From NCBI GenBank assembly GCA_944376905.1, contig CALWEA010000002.1, forward strand, positions 1 through 48,654: DNA of 48,654 nucleotides, written 5' to 3'. Within the stretch, counting starts at the first letter, position 1; each line of letters starts with the position of its first letter. The notes under the pieces are model-generated. The model had not been told where the DNA came from and ran no database searches. It saw only the letters and a program-made list of their open reading frames with translations. Made by a program: the position numbers and the translations under genes. This document shows, piece after piece, positions 18,367 to 26,195 of this stretch. Origin of the DNA: an uncultured Clostridia bacterium. GTDB lineage: Bacteria > Bacillota > Clostridia > Christensenellales > UBA1242.

Positions 18367-19134
18367 ATGCCAAATTGGGTAAGAAACAGATTACGAATAA
18401 TTGATGATAATTATCAAGATATTATAAATCGAATAACCACATATAAAAACAAAGAAGATGGTTTTCAAATGGATTTTGAGAAAATAATTCCTATGCCAGA
18501 AAGTATAAGAAATACAGAATCATCAACAACAACTCCAACTTGTATGGGATTATTTATAAATTCAATAAAGAAAACACCTGATTTTCAAAAATATATAACA
18601 GCATTAGTTTTAAACAAAGGAAATTTTGTTTCATATAGCGATGAACATCAAGAAAGATTAATAGAGGAAATGATTAAAAATAATGAACGCTTTAAGACAA
18701 AAGATGATGTGTTATCCTATGGAAAGCAGTGTTTTGATAATTTAGTAAATTATGGAGTTATTGATTGGTATGAATGGTCAATGAAAAATTGGGGAACAAA
18801 GTGGAACGCAAGTAGAACAGAAATAAACGGTAACGAAATTATATTTGAAACACCATGGGATCCTGTTCCAGAATTAATAAAGTTACTATCAAAGGATTAT
18901 CCTAATGCAGTATTTGAATATGATTACTCAGATGAACAAATTTGTGTTTATTGTGGAGAAATAGAAATTTCAAATGGTCAATATACAAAAGTTGAACAAT
19001 ATGAAGATGGTAGCAAAGAAGCGCATGAAAAAGGTTTTGAATTATGGCCATATTCAAAAAGGTATTTCAAATTTGATAAAAAATCAAATAACTATCAATA
19101 TATACAAAATGTAGATGATAGTGGTATGGAGTAA
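18367..19134 (+). CDS. YubB/Api92-like (ferredoxin-like domain) protein
   Basis: 255 residues with SD TAGGAGGGG. It begins MPNWVRNRL and has DFEKIIPMPESI (about 37-48), WYEWSMKNWGTKWNASR (about 137-153) and a late ETPWDPVPEL, the conserved elements of the DUF1281/YubB ferredoxin-like family encoded by plasmids and phages (Api92-like). The family's role is unknown. Its stop overlaps the upstream region of the next gene. Confidence 0.8.
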   Translation: MPNWVRNRLRIIDDNYQDIINRITTYKNKEDGFQMDFEKIIPMPESIRNTESSTTTPTCMGLFINSIKKTPDFQKYITALVLNKGNFVSYSDEHQERLIEEMIKNNERFKTKDDVLSYGKQCFDNLVNYGVIDWYEWSMKNWGTKWNASRTEINGNEIIFETPWDPVPELIKLLSKDYPNAVFEYDYSDEQICVYCGEIEISNGQYTKVEQYEDGSKEAHEKGFELWPYSKRYFKFDKKSNNYQYIQNVDDSGME

Positions 19135-19144
19135 AGGAGAACCT

Positions 19145-19519
19145 ATGGTAGTTAAATACTTAATCAAAGGAAAACTTTATGACCCAATTCTCTTTGGTGA
19201 TGAAGATGATGATTGGGTGGGAGATGAAGAAAATCCAACTTGTGGAGATTGTGGTGTTCATGTTGGTGAAAAGCATTTAGATATGTGCGACATAGAAAGA
19301 TGTCCAGCTTGTGGTATGCAATTTATTTCTTGTGATTGTGGAATTAAGTATGAATTGCAAGAAAAAGATATGAAGGACCTTGATGTCTATATCAAGAAAC
19401 AAGAAAAATACAATAAAGAACACTACAAAAGAGTGCAAAGGATTTTAAAAGAGATAGGAGAAAACAAGAAAAAACAGAGAGAACAAAAAAGAAAACGAAA
19501 TTATGATGAGGAGATGTAG
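19145..19519 (+). CDS. Small zinc-ribbon-like protein
   Basis: 124 residues. ATG 19,145 is chosen since AAAGGAGA precedes it; an earlier in-frame ATG at 19,115 lies in the previous gene. Residues about 30-64 contain cysteine pairs (CGDCG, then CPACG and CDCG) plus His residues, which suggests zinc binding. The C-terminal half is a highly charged, Lys/Arg/Glu-rich helix. Function unknown; possibly nucleic-acid binding. Confidence 0.65.
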   Translation: MVVKYLIKGKLYDPILFGDEDDDWVGDEENPTCGDCGVHVGEKHLDMCDIERCPACGMQFISCDCGIKYELQEKDMKDLDVYIKKQEKYNKEHYKRVQRILKEIGENKKKQREQKRKRNYDEEM

Positions 19520-19521
19520 AA

Positions 19522-19857
19522 ATGAGAGATAAAGAATTTAATGATTTTGTTTCTGAATTACAATCCGAAATTGATAATTACAAAAATGACACACTAAAAC
19601 TATCTAAAAATCAAATATATGACAATTCTTATGAAATACAAGCAATGGAAAGTTTATGTGGATATTTGATGAATGATGGTCAAAAATACAGACGAAGTGA
19701 TTTTCCAAAAGATAAGATTTTAGAAACTTTTTATTGGAGATTTATGAAAACAGACTATGATTTAACAAGAGCTGATTTAAGTGACTTCTTTTACTTTGAA
19801 ATTCAAGATAGAAGAAAAATACAAAGAAAATTGAAAAATCAAGAGGAAATGAGTTGA
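19522..19857 (+). CDS. Hypothetical ICE protein
   Basis: 111 residues with SD GAGGAGA. Helical, charged, no recognised domain; contains FPKDKILETFYWRFMKTDYD near the middle. It overlaps the primase-like gene by four bases, so it is in the same operon and may be functionally linked to DNA processing. This is only positional evidence. Confidence 0.6.
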   Translation: MRDKEFNDFVSELQSEIDNYKNDTLKLSKNQIYDNSYEIQAMESLCGYLMNDGQKYRRSDFPKDKILETFYWRFMKTDYDLTRADLSDFFYFEIQDRRKIQRKLKNQEEMS

Positions 19858-20816
19858 ACAGTTTTGATTATGAAAGTTTAAAAAGTAATTTAAGAAGTTA
19901 TTTAGAAAGTCATAATATCAATACGAGTAAAATGTTTAATTGTATAAATCCAAATCATAGAGATATAAATGCTTCAATGAAATATTATGATGACAACAAA
20001 GTATATTGCTTTGGTTGTGGTGAATGTTATAACTTATTTGACGCAATATGTGCAATTGAAAATGTAGGTCCAAAAGAAGCATTTAACAGAGCTTTACAAT
20101 ATTTTTGTCACGGACAAAAGATAACACCTAGACAAATAAAAAAGATTGTTAAAGAAGATAAAATTGAAAAAGAAAATAAGGACTACAATAAAGCATATAA
20201 CTATTGGCATAAAAAACTAAAAGCAAATAAACAAGCAAAGGAATATTTAAGAACGAGAAAAATTAGTGACAAAACCATTGATAAATTTAATTTAGGCTAT
20301 AATGAGTTTGATTTTATTGCTGGTGGATTAAAGGCAATTGTTATACCAATAACAGATAATAGTTACACGGCACGCAATATTTCAAATGATGGTAATGTGA
20401 GATATTACAAATCAAAAGGTAGTCATACTGATATTTTTAATAAAAAAGCTCTTGTTAATAACATTCCTTTTTGTTTTATTTGTGAGGGTGAGTTTGATTG
20501 TTTAAGTTTTGAAACTGTTAATGCAAATTCGATTGCACTAGGGAGCACTTGTAATATAGAAAAGTTTAAAAATATAGAAAAGAATAAAAATAAAGTTTAT
20601 ATTCTTGCATTAGATAATGACGAGGCCGGAGAAAAAGCAAATTTAGAACTTAAAGAGTATTTTAGAGATAATCATATTAAGTTTTTAGATTTTGACAATT
20701 TAGGATTTAAGGACCCTAATCAAGCACTTGTGCAAGAAGAAGATAATTTTAAAAATAGTATTAATCAAATAATAGAAAGAGTGAATAGAAAGATAAAACA
20801 AGACGAAATGATGTGA
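19854..20816 (+). CDS. CHC2 zinc-finger and TOPRIM primase-like protein
   Basis: 320 residues with TTG start overlapping the previous stop by four bases (TTGA). The N-terminus has a CHC2-type zinc finger (C30, H35, C52, C55 in CINPNHRD...YCFGCGEC). A helical linker is followed by a TOPRIM domain with the Glu motif ICEGEFDCLSFE (about 209-220) and ALDNDEAGEKAN (about 252-263). It resembles the DnaG-type primases of plasmids but is short and lacks the C-terminal helicase-binding part. It may prime the complementary strand in the recipient or support element replication. Confidence 0.85.
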   Translation: MNSFDYESLKSNLRSYLESHNINTSKMFNCINPNHRDINASMKYYDDNKVYCFGCGECYNLFDAICAIENVGPKEAFNRALQYFCHGQKITPRQIKKIVKEDKIEKENKDYNKAYNYWHKKLKANKQAKEYLRTRKISDKTIDKFNLGYNEFDFIAGGLKAIVIPITDNSYTARNISNDGNVRYYKSKGSHTDIFNKKALVNNIPFCFICEGEFDCLSFETVNANSIALGSTCNIEKFKNIEKNKNKVYILALDNDEAGEKANLELKEYFRDNHIKFLDFDNLGFKDPNQALVQEEDNFKNSINQIIERVNRKIKQDEMM

Positions 20817-20825
20817 GGTTAAGCT

Positions 20826-21941
20826 ATGCAACAATCTATATTTGATTTGTTGGGTAGCGAATTTGATGAATACAAAACAAAAGAAAGTAATGATTGGTAT
20901 TGGCACTTTAAAGATTATCCTAAAAGTAATGGACTAAAAGTATTTAGTTGCTTTGCTTGTGGGGGCGGTTCAACAATGGGATATAAGTTGGCAGGATATG
21001 ACGTTATTGGCTGTTTGGAAATAGATAAAAGAATGAATAGCATATATCTTGCTAACCATAATCCTAAATTTAATTATGTTATGGATATAAGAGATTTTAA
21101 TAAAATTCCAAATGAACAAATACCAAAAGAATTGTTTGAATTGGATATTTTAGATGGAAGTCCACCATGCACAACGTTTTCTATGGCAGGATTACGAGAG
21201 AAAACTTGGGGTAAACTAAAAAAGTTTAGAGAAGGACAAAAAGAACAAACACTTGATGATTTGTCTTTTGTGTTCATAGAAACTGTAAACAAATTAAAAC
21301 CAAAGTTTGTTGTTATGGAAAATGTGGAAGGACTAACCAAAGGTAATGCTTGGAAGTATGTTCAAAATATTTATAAACATTTTCAACAAATAGGATATAG
21401 GGTAAAACATTGGCTCTTAAAAGGTGAGCAAATGGGAATACCACAAAAAAGACATAGAGTATTTTTTATAGCTACAAGATTAAATGTGGATTTAGAAAGT
21501 ATTAATATGTCTTTTTTATATAGACCAATTTTGTTTGAAGAAATAAAAACAAAAGAAGGTTCGCCTATTAAAATCTCTGATAATCTAATGACACTAATCA
21601 ATTGTGCCAAATACGGTGATAGAAATTTAGAGAACGCTTGCAGAAAATTACGAGGTAAGAGTTCTTTTTTCAATTATTGTTTTGTTTATGATAATCAAGT
21701 CGCACCAACAATAACCGCTCATTGTAATAACATACGATGGAGTGACAAAAAATTTTTATCGAAAGAAGATATGATTTCAATTTCAACATTCCCACAAGAT
21801 TACAATTTCCTGTCAGACAATCCAGATAATATTGCCTATGTTTGTGGAATGAGTGTTCCGCCTGTAATGATAAAAAGAGTTGCGGAAAGGCTAATAAATT
21901 ATCTTAAAAGTGAGGATAAAAATGAAAGAAATAACAGCTAG
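20826..21941 (+). CDS. DNA (cytosine-5-)-methyltransferase
   Basis: 371 residues with SD GTGAGGT. Conserved motifs are in the normal order: SAM-binding FACGGGSTMGYKLAGY (about 41-56), catalytic GSPPCTTFS (about 111-119, Cys nucleophile), ENV at about 166 (VVMENVEGL), QKRHRVF (about 207-213), and a final ISTFPQDYNF with a target domain between. No restriction endonuclease gene is next to it, so it is a solitary methyltransferase that may protect the element from host restriction. The recognition site cannot be read from the sequence; the unusual number of CCGG sites in the element is a hint only. Confidence 0.92.
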   Translation: MQQSIFDLLGSEFDEYKTKESNDWYWHFKDYPKSNGLKVFSCFACGGGSTMGYKLAGYDVIGCLEIDKRMNSIYLANHNPKFNYVMDIRDFNKIPNEQIPKELFELDILDGSPPCTTFSMAGLREKTWGKLKKFREGQKEQTLDDLSFVFIETVNKLKPKFVVMENVEGLTKGNAWKYVQNIYKHFQQIGYRVKHWLLKGEQMGIPQKRHRVFFIATRLNVDLESINMSFLYRPILFEEIKTKEGSPIKISDNLMTLINCAKYGDRNLENACRKLRGKSSFFNYCFVYDNQVAPTITAHCNNIRWSDKKFLSKEDMISISTFPQDYNFLSDNPDNIAYVCGMSVPPVMIKRVAERLINYLKSEDKNERNNS

Positions 21942-22311
21942 AAGAAACTTAATATCCAACTTAAAGGAATCAATTAAAGAAATTGATGATAAATATGAAA
22001 CTTATACAAAAATATATAATCTTTTAAACGATTTTGATTGTGATTATGGAACAGATTATGCAGGATATTTTAGAGAAATATCAGATTTTTTAGATGATGA
22101 CGATGTAACTTATTGGTTGGAATTAGCATGTAAAGACGGAATAGACAGAGTAAGATGTTTCGTAAATGACACATATAGCGATGGATTATATAAACTTGAT
22201 GGATATAACAATTTAAGCAATGTTGAACAATGTGATTTTGAGTGTGCAATAGATGATGTTATATCTACCATTAATAGTGATATAGAAGATTTGAAACAAG
22301 AAGAAATGTAA
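21922..22311 (+). CDS. Small acidic hypothetical protein
   Basis: 129 residues. ATG 21,922 follows GTGAGGAT; the earlier in-frame GTG (21,910) is part of that SD region. Very acidic (runs such as DFLDDDDV), helical, with Cys and Tyr residues; no domain recognised. It overlaps the methyltransferase by 20 bases and is the last gene of the accessory operon. Confidence 0.6.
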   Translation: MKEITARRNLISNLKESIKEIDDKYETYTKIYNLLNDFDCDYGTDYAGYFREISDFLDDDDVTYWLELACKDGIDRVRCFVNDTYSDGLYKLDGYNNLSNVEQCDFECAIDDVISTINSDIEDLKQEEM

Positions 22312-22351
22312 AATTTCAAAAATTAATTAGGAGGTTAAGACAAAATTCGAG

Positions 22352-22380
22352 TTGAATTTTTCACAAATAATGTTTAAAAT
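22352..22380 (+). promoter_or_regulatory. Promoter ahead of the recombinase module
   Basis: TTGAAT (22352-22357), 17 bases, TAAAAT (22375-22380). Transcription would start near 22,387, about 19 bases before the ATG of the small gene at 22,406, which has no evident SD. Confidence 0.55.
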
Positions 22381-22405
22381 AAACTCATTTGTCAAAAATT
22401 AGACT

Positions 22406-22666
22406 ATGATAAATTGTGAATTATTAAAAGAAATGAAAAACAAAAATTTTGAGGATCTTAACTCAAACGAATTAGTTGATATTAAAAATATTGAGATTGA
22501 CACATCTAAGCCTAAAATTGAAAAACTAATTGATTTTATTGAAAAAATTAAAAATCCTTATTTATTTAAAGTAGGGGACATAATTGTAAAAATTAAGTTT
22601 TCAAACAATAATCAAAGTTTTCAAGAAAAGATGGAAAACATTATTTTAGGCAAAATGCAAAATTAA
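22406..22666 (+). CDS. Small recombinase-associated protein (KNPY motif)
   Basis: 86 residues. Contains IDFIEKIKNPYLFKVGDIIV (about 45-64): the K-N-P-Y-x-F-x-x-G pattern followed by a strand, which I recall in small proteins encoded just upstream of serine recombinases in Firmicutes elements; no function is known. It lacks a clear SD and lies about 19 bases after a predicted transcription start. Separated from the first recombinase gene by a palindrome-containing promoter region. Possible recombination directionality or regulatory protein; this is a guess. Confidence 0.6.
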   Translation: MINCELLKEMKNKNFEDLNSNELVDIKNIEIDTSKPKIEKLIDFIEKIKNPYLFKVGDIIVKIKFSNNNQSFQEKMENIILGKMQN

Positions 22667-22690
22667 TTTTAATAAACACTGTATTTTTTT

Positions 22691-22742
22691 GAGATGATGT
22701 GTTATAATAATATCGTATTAGATATTTGTGGCATATCATCTC
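22691..22742 (+). promoter_or_regulatory. Extended -10 promoter inside an inverted repeat
   Basis: TGTTATAAT (22700-22708) is an extended -10 element 60 bases before the recombinase ATG. It is flanked by GAGATGATGTG (22691-22701) and CATATCATCTC (22732-22742), an inverted repeat with 10 of 11 pairs Watson-Crick plus a G-T. ATTTTTTT follows, so the repeat could also act as a weak terminator. Candidate autoregulatory site. Confidence 0.5.
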
Positions 22743-22767
22743 ATTTTTTTAATAAAAAGGAGAAGAT

Positions 22768-24465
22768 ATGTCAATTAACAATGCTTTATCAAATGAACCT
22801 AAAAATAGGGTTTGGAATACAGCCCTTTATATACGTTTGTCAAGAGAAGATGGTGACAAAATGGAAAGTGATAGCGTAAAATCTCAAAGAGATATGTTAC
22901 GCGATTTTTTGTCTAAAAATCCAGACTTAAAATATTATGATGAATATGTAGATGATGGATATTCAGGAACTAATTTTAATAGAGAAAGCTTTGAGAGAAT
23001 GTTTAATGACATTCGTAATAATAAAGTTAATTGTATAATAGTTAAGGACCTTTCAAGATTAGGAAGAAACCATATAGAAACTAGTAAATATATTGAAATA
23101 GTTTTTCCAATGTTAAAAGTTCGTTTCATTTCATTAACCGACCAAATTGATAGCTATTTAAATCCACAATCAATAAACAATGTAATTGTCCCATTTAAAA
23201 ATCTATTGAATGATGAATATTGTAGAGATATTTCAATGAAAATTAGAAGCTCTCTAACAATAAAAAGAGAAAATGGACAATATATAGGTTCGTTTCCTAG
23301 TTATGGATATATTAAAGACCCTAATGACAAACATAAACTTATTATTGATGAAGAAGCAGCTAATAATGTAAGAACAATTTATAAAATGTTTATCAATGGT
23401 AGTTCATTAAGGGGAATTGCAACTTATTTAAATGACAATAAAGTTTTAACACCTAGTGAATATAAAAGAAATAAAGGGTATAATGATAGACATTATAGTT
23501 CTCATGACAAAACACTATGGGATTCAATTGGTATTAGAAGAATATTAACAAATCAAATGTATGTTGGCGATATGGTTCAAAAACAAATGGAAATTGTTAG
23601 TTATAAAGTTAATATTTGTAGAAGTGTAGATAAAGATAAAAGAATAGTTGTTAAAAACACACATGAAGCCATAATTTCTCGTGAAGATTTTGACAAAGTT
23701 CAATCATTATTGAATAGAGATACTCGTATATGCACGAGAACAAATACTTTGGATTTATTCTCTGGATTTTGTAAATGTGGAGATTGTAAAAGAGGAATGA
23801 ATAAAAAACATATTCATCAATCTTATAAAGATTATTATTATTATATATGTAGCACATTTAAAAAATCAGGGAAAAATGCTTGCACGAAACATGCTATTCG
23901 TGTTGAGAAGGTTAAAGAAGTTGTTTTTACATTAATAAAACAATATATAAACATTGCTGTAACAATGGATAATTTAATAGATTTTATTAATAATAGTGCG
24001 GAAAAATGCAAAGAAACATCAAAAATTGAGAAGCTTTTAAAAGACAAAATAAAAGAAAGAGATGATGTTAATCGTCTACTTAATGATTTATATCCCGATT
24101 GGAAAAAAGGATTTATTACACAAGAAATGTTTTTATCCCTAAAAGATAAATATTCTTTACAAAAGGAAGAAATTGTCAAATGTATTAATAATTTAGAAAA
24201 CCAAATTGACGCTATTAAAAATGGTCTAACAAAAGAAAATAGGTTTATAGAAAATTTTAAAAAATATCAAAACATTACCGAACTAACACGAGATATCGTT
24301 GTAGAGTTAATCAATAACATTTATATTTATGAAAATGGTTTAATTGAGATTGAAGTTAAATTTAGAGATGAATATTTAACTGCACTAGAATATATCGAGA
24401 TAAATAAACAATTGTATATTAACAAAGAGAAATTCAAAAATTCTCAAATTGCGATTGTGGTGTAG
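22768..24465 (+). CDS. Large serine recombinase 1
   Basis: 565 residues with SD AAAGGAGA. Catalytic resolvase domain with S25 in YIRLSRED and the usual GLGRNH-type segment (DLSRLGRNHIETSKY), a recombinase domain (about 165-310), a zinc ribbon (CKCGDCKRG...C...C, about 330-370) and a C-terminal coiled coil (about 400-480). It should cut and join element ends for integration or excision. It is followed after 7 bases by a second, homologous recombinase gene that shares near-identical DNA patches. Membership in the TnpX/TndX-like group is likely. Confidence 0.92.
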   Translation: MSINNALSNEPKNRVWNTALYIRLSREDGDKMESDSVKSQRDMLRDFLSKNPDLKYYDEYVDDGYSGTNFNRESFERMFNDIRNNKVNCIIVKDLSRLGRNHIETSKYIEIVFPMLKVRFISLTDQIDSYLNPQSINNVIVPFKNLLNDEYCRDISMKIRSSLTIKRENGQYIGSFPSYGYIKDPNDKHKLIIDEEAANNVRTIYKMFINGSSLRGIATYLNDNKVLTPSEYKRNKGYNDRHYSSHDKTLWDSIGIRRILTNQMYVGDMVQKQMEIVSYKVNICRSVDKDKRIVVKNTHEAIISREDFDKVQSLLNRDTRICTRTNTLDLFSGFCKCGDCKRGMNKKHIHQSYKDYYYYICSTFKKSGKNACTKHAIRVEKVKEVVFTLIKQYINIAVTMDNLIDFINNSAEKCKETSKIEKLLKDKIKERDDVNRLLNDLYPDWKKGFITQEMFLSLKDKYSLQKEEIVKCINNLENQIDAIKNGLTKENRFIENFKKYQNITELTRDIVVELINNIYIYENGLIEIEVKFRDEYLTALEYIEINKQLYINKEKFKNSQIAIVV

Positions 24466-24472
24466 GTGATAT

Positions 24473-26152
24473 ATGAGTAGAGTAAGTAAATATGATAAGT
24501 CTAAAATTGAAACAAATGAAGTGATTTGGAAGGCAGGACTTTATTTAAGACTTTCAAAAGAAGATGATGTTTCAAAAGACGAAAGTGATAGTATTTCTTC
24601 GCAAAGAGAATTATTATTGAGTTTTATAAAAAAGGACCCTAAAATTGATATTTACAATATTTATGTCGATGATGGATATTCAGGGACCACATTTGATAGA
24701 CCAAATTTTCAGAGAATGTGGGAAGATATAAAAAATGGTAGAATAAATTGTGTTGTAGTAAAAGACCTTTCAAGATTTGGAAGAAATACTATTGAAACAA
24801 GTAACTACATTGAAGTAATTTTTCCAATGTTAAAAGTTCGTTTCATTTCATTAACTGACCAAATTGATAGCTATTTAAATCCACAATCAATAAATGGATT
24901 GCTAGTTCCTTTTAAGAACATAATGAATGATGAGTATGCTCGTGACATTTCTGTTAAGGTAAAATCTGCACAAAATACTTATAGAAATAAAGGACTTTTT
25001 ATAGGTTCGTTTCCTAGTTATGGATATATTAAAGACCCTAATGACAAACATAAACTTATTATTGATGAAGAAGCAAGCGCTGTTGTTAAACAAATTTTTC
25101 AAATGTATTTAAGTGGTATGGGATTTTTAACTATTGCAAAAAAGTTAACTAATGATAGGGTTAAAAGTCCATTTGAATACAAAGTTCAAAAGGGTTATAA
25201 TTATAAAACGCCGGTTGCTAAAAACAAATATCACATTTGGAGAGATACTACTATACAAAGGATTTTAACAAATCAAATGTATGTTGGCGATATGGTTCAA
25301 GGAACAAGGAGTGTAATTAATTATAGAAATCATAAAATAAAACCAAAATCAAAAGAAGAATGGGTTATAGTTAGAAACACACATGAAGCCATAATTTCTC
25401 GTGAAGTTTTTGACAAAGTTCAAAACATGCTGCAATCAAATAAGAAAGATTATATTAAACCATTTAGAACCTATGTTTTAGGAGGTCTTGTAAAATGTGG
25501 GGATTGTGGTGCTGTTTTAGAAACGGCTCTTTGTTCTAGTAAAAACTTAAAGAACAAATATTATTTTAGATGTCCAACATATATGCTATCGAAAGGTTTA
25601 ATTTGTTCTAAACATACAATTCGCAATGATTATTTAGAAGCAACAGTATTTCAAATAATTAAAAAATACATTGAATTGTCAGTAGATATAGAAAGTATTT
25701 TAAAAAAGATAAAATTGAATACAATACAAAAAGAGTGTCAAAATCAAAATGCCAAACTAGATTTTGAAATTAAAAAATTGAAAGACAAAATGTCTTTGTT
25801 ATATATTAAATTCAAAAATAATGAATTAAGTGAAAATGATTATATCATTCAAAAGGAAAGTGTTTTGGAAGAAATTAGGAAAATTGAAAATCAAATTATA
25901 TCATTGTCAGCAAGTATAAAAAATGACAAATTTCCACACACTAATTTTATCAATTCATTAGCCAAATATAAAGGTATGAATGGGTTAACAAAAGAAATGG
26001 CAAATGAACTTATTAAAGAAATACTTATATTTAATAAAAATGAAGTTGAAATTAAATTAAATTTCGATGATGAATTTGCTAATGTAATTGATTTTATAAA
26101 AAATAATGTTCAAGAAGAAGAAGTGGAAAGGTTTTTGATGAAATTAGAATAA
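24473..26152 (+). CDS. Large serine recombinase 2
   Basis: 559 residues. Same architecture as the first: S28 in YLRLSKED, VVKDLSRFGRNTIETSNY, recombinase domain, zinc ribbon (VKCGDCGAVLETALC ... FRCPTYMLSKGLIC) and a coiled coil (about 415-480). All expected catalytic-domain motifs are present, so both copies look active. Its stop lies 38 bases before the first codon recognisable as spoVAD, the place expected for the element end. The pair may act as a hetero-oligomer or have divided tasks (integration versus excision). Confidence 0.92.
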   Translation: MSRVSKYDKSKIETNEVIWKAGLYLRLSKEDDVSKDESDSISSQRELLLSFIKKDPKIDIYNIYVDDGYSGTTFDRPNFQRMWEDIKNGRINCVVVKDLSRFGRNTIETSNYIEVIFPMLKVRFISLTDQIDSYLNPQSINGLLVPFKNIMNDEYARDISVKVKSAQNTYRNKGLFIGSFPSYGYIKDPNDKHKLIIDEEASAVVKQIFQMYLSGMGFLTIAKKLTNDRVKSPFEYKVQKGYNYKTPVAKNKYHIWRDTTIQRILTNQMYVGDMVQGTRSVINYRNHKIKPKSKEEWVIVRNTHEAIISREVFDKVQNMLQSNKKDYIKPFRTYVLGGLVKCGDCGAVLETALCSSKNLKNKYYFRCPTYMLSKGLICSKHTIRNDYLEATVFQIIKKYIELSVDIESILKKIKLNTIQKECQNQNAKLDFEIKKLKDKMSLLYIKFKNNELSENDYIIQKESVLEEIRKIENQIISLSASIKNDKFPHTNFINSLAKYKGMNGLTKEMANELIKEILIFNKNEVEIKLNFDDEFANVIDFIKNNVQEEEVERFLMKLE

Positions 26153-26195
26153 ATCAAAAAAAATTTTAACTTTTTTATGGTCCATAGTTGACAAT
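26153..26195. other. Right attachment junction (attR), candidate
   Basis: The DNA switches here from the end of the recombinase gene to spoVAD coding sequence, which is recognisable from ACAATGGCACCTGC (26191-26204). A GA dinucleotide at 26190-26191 (in TTGACAATGG) is at the right place for the crossover of TnpX/TndX-type enzymes, which use GA. The left copy is outside the window, so the exact core is unproven. Confidence 0.5.

Larger units (their letters stand above)
1..26190 (+). mobile_element. Integrative and conjugative element (ICE) inserted in spoVAD
   Basis: All genes from about 300 to 26,152 are co-oriented and form a conjugation module (relaxase, VirD4-like, VirB2/B6/B4-like), accessory plasmid/phage-type genes and two large serine recombinases at the right edge. 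Directly after the second recombinase gene the sequence becomes the C-terminal coding part of SpoVAD, so the right junction lies between 26,153 and about 26,191. The left junction was not found: nothing in the first 300 bases resembles the missing spoVAD 5' part, so the element probably continues, or starts, upstream of the window. The element has no visible drug-resistance cargo. It differs from the flank in having many more CCGG sites. Confidence 0.9.

Noticed and set aside
22694..22879. 61-residue + strand ORF before recombinase 1
   Set aside because: It lies in another frame over the promoter and the start of the recombinase gene, which has the good SD.
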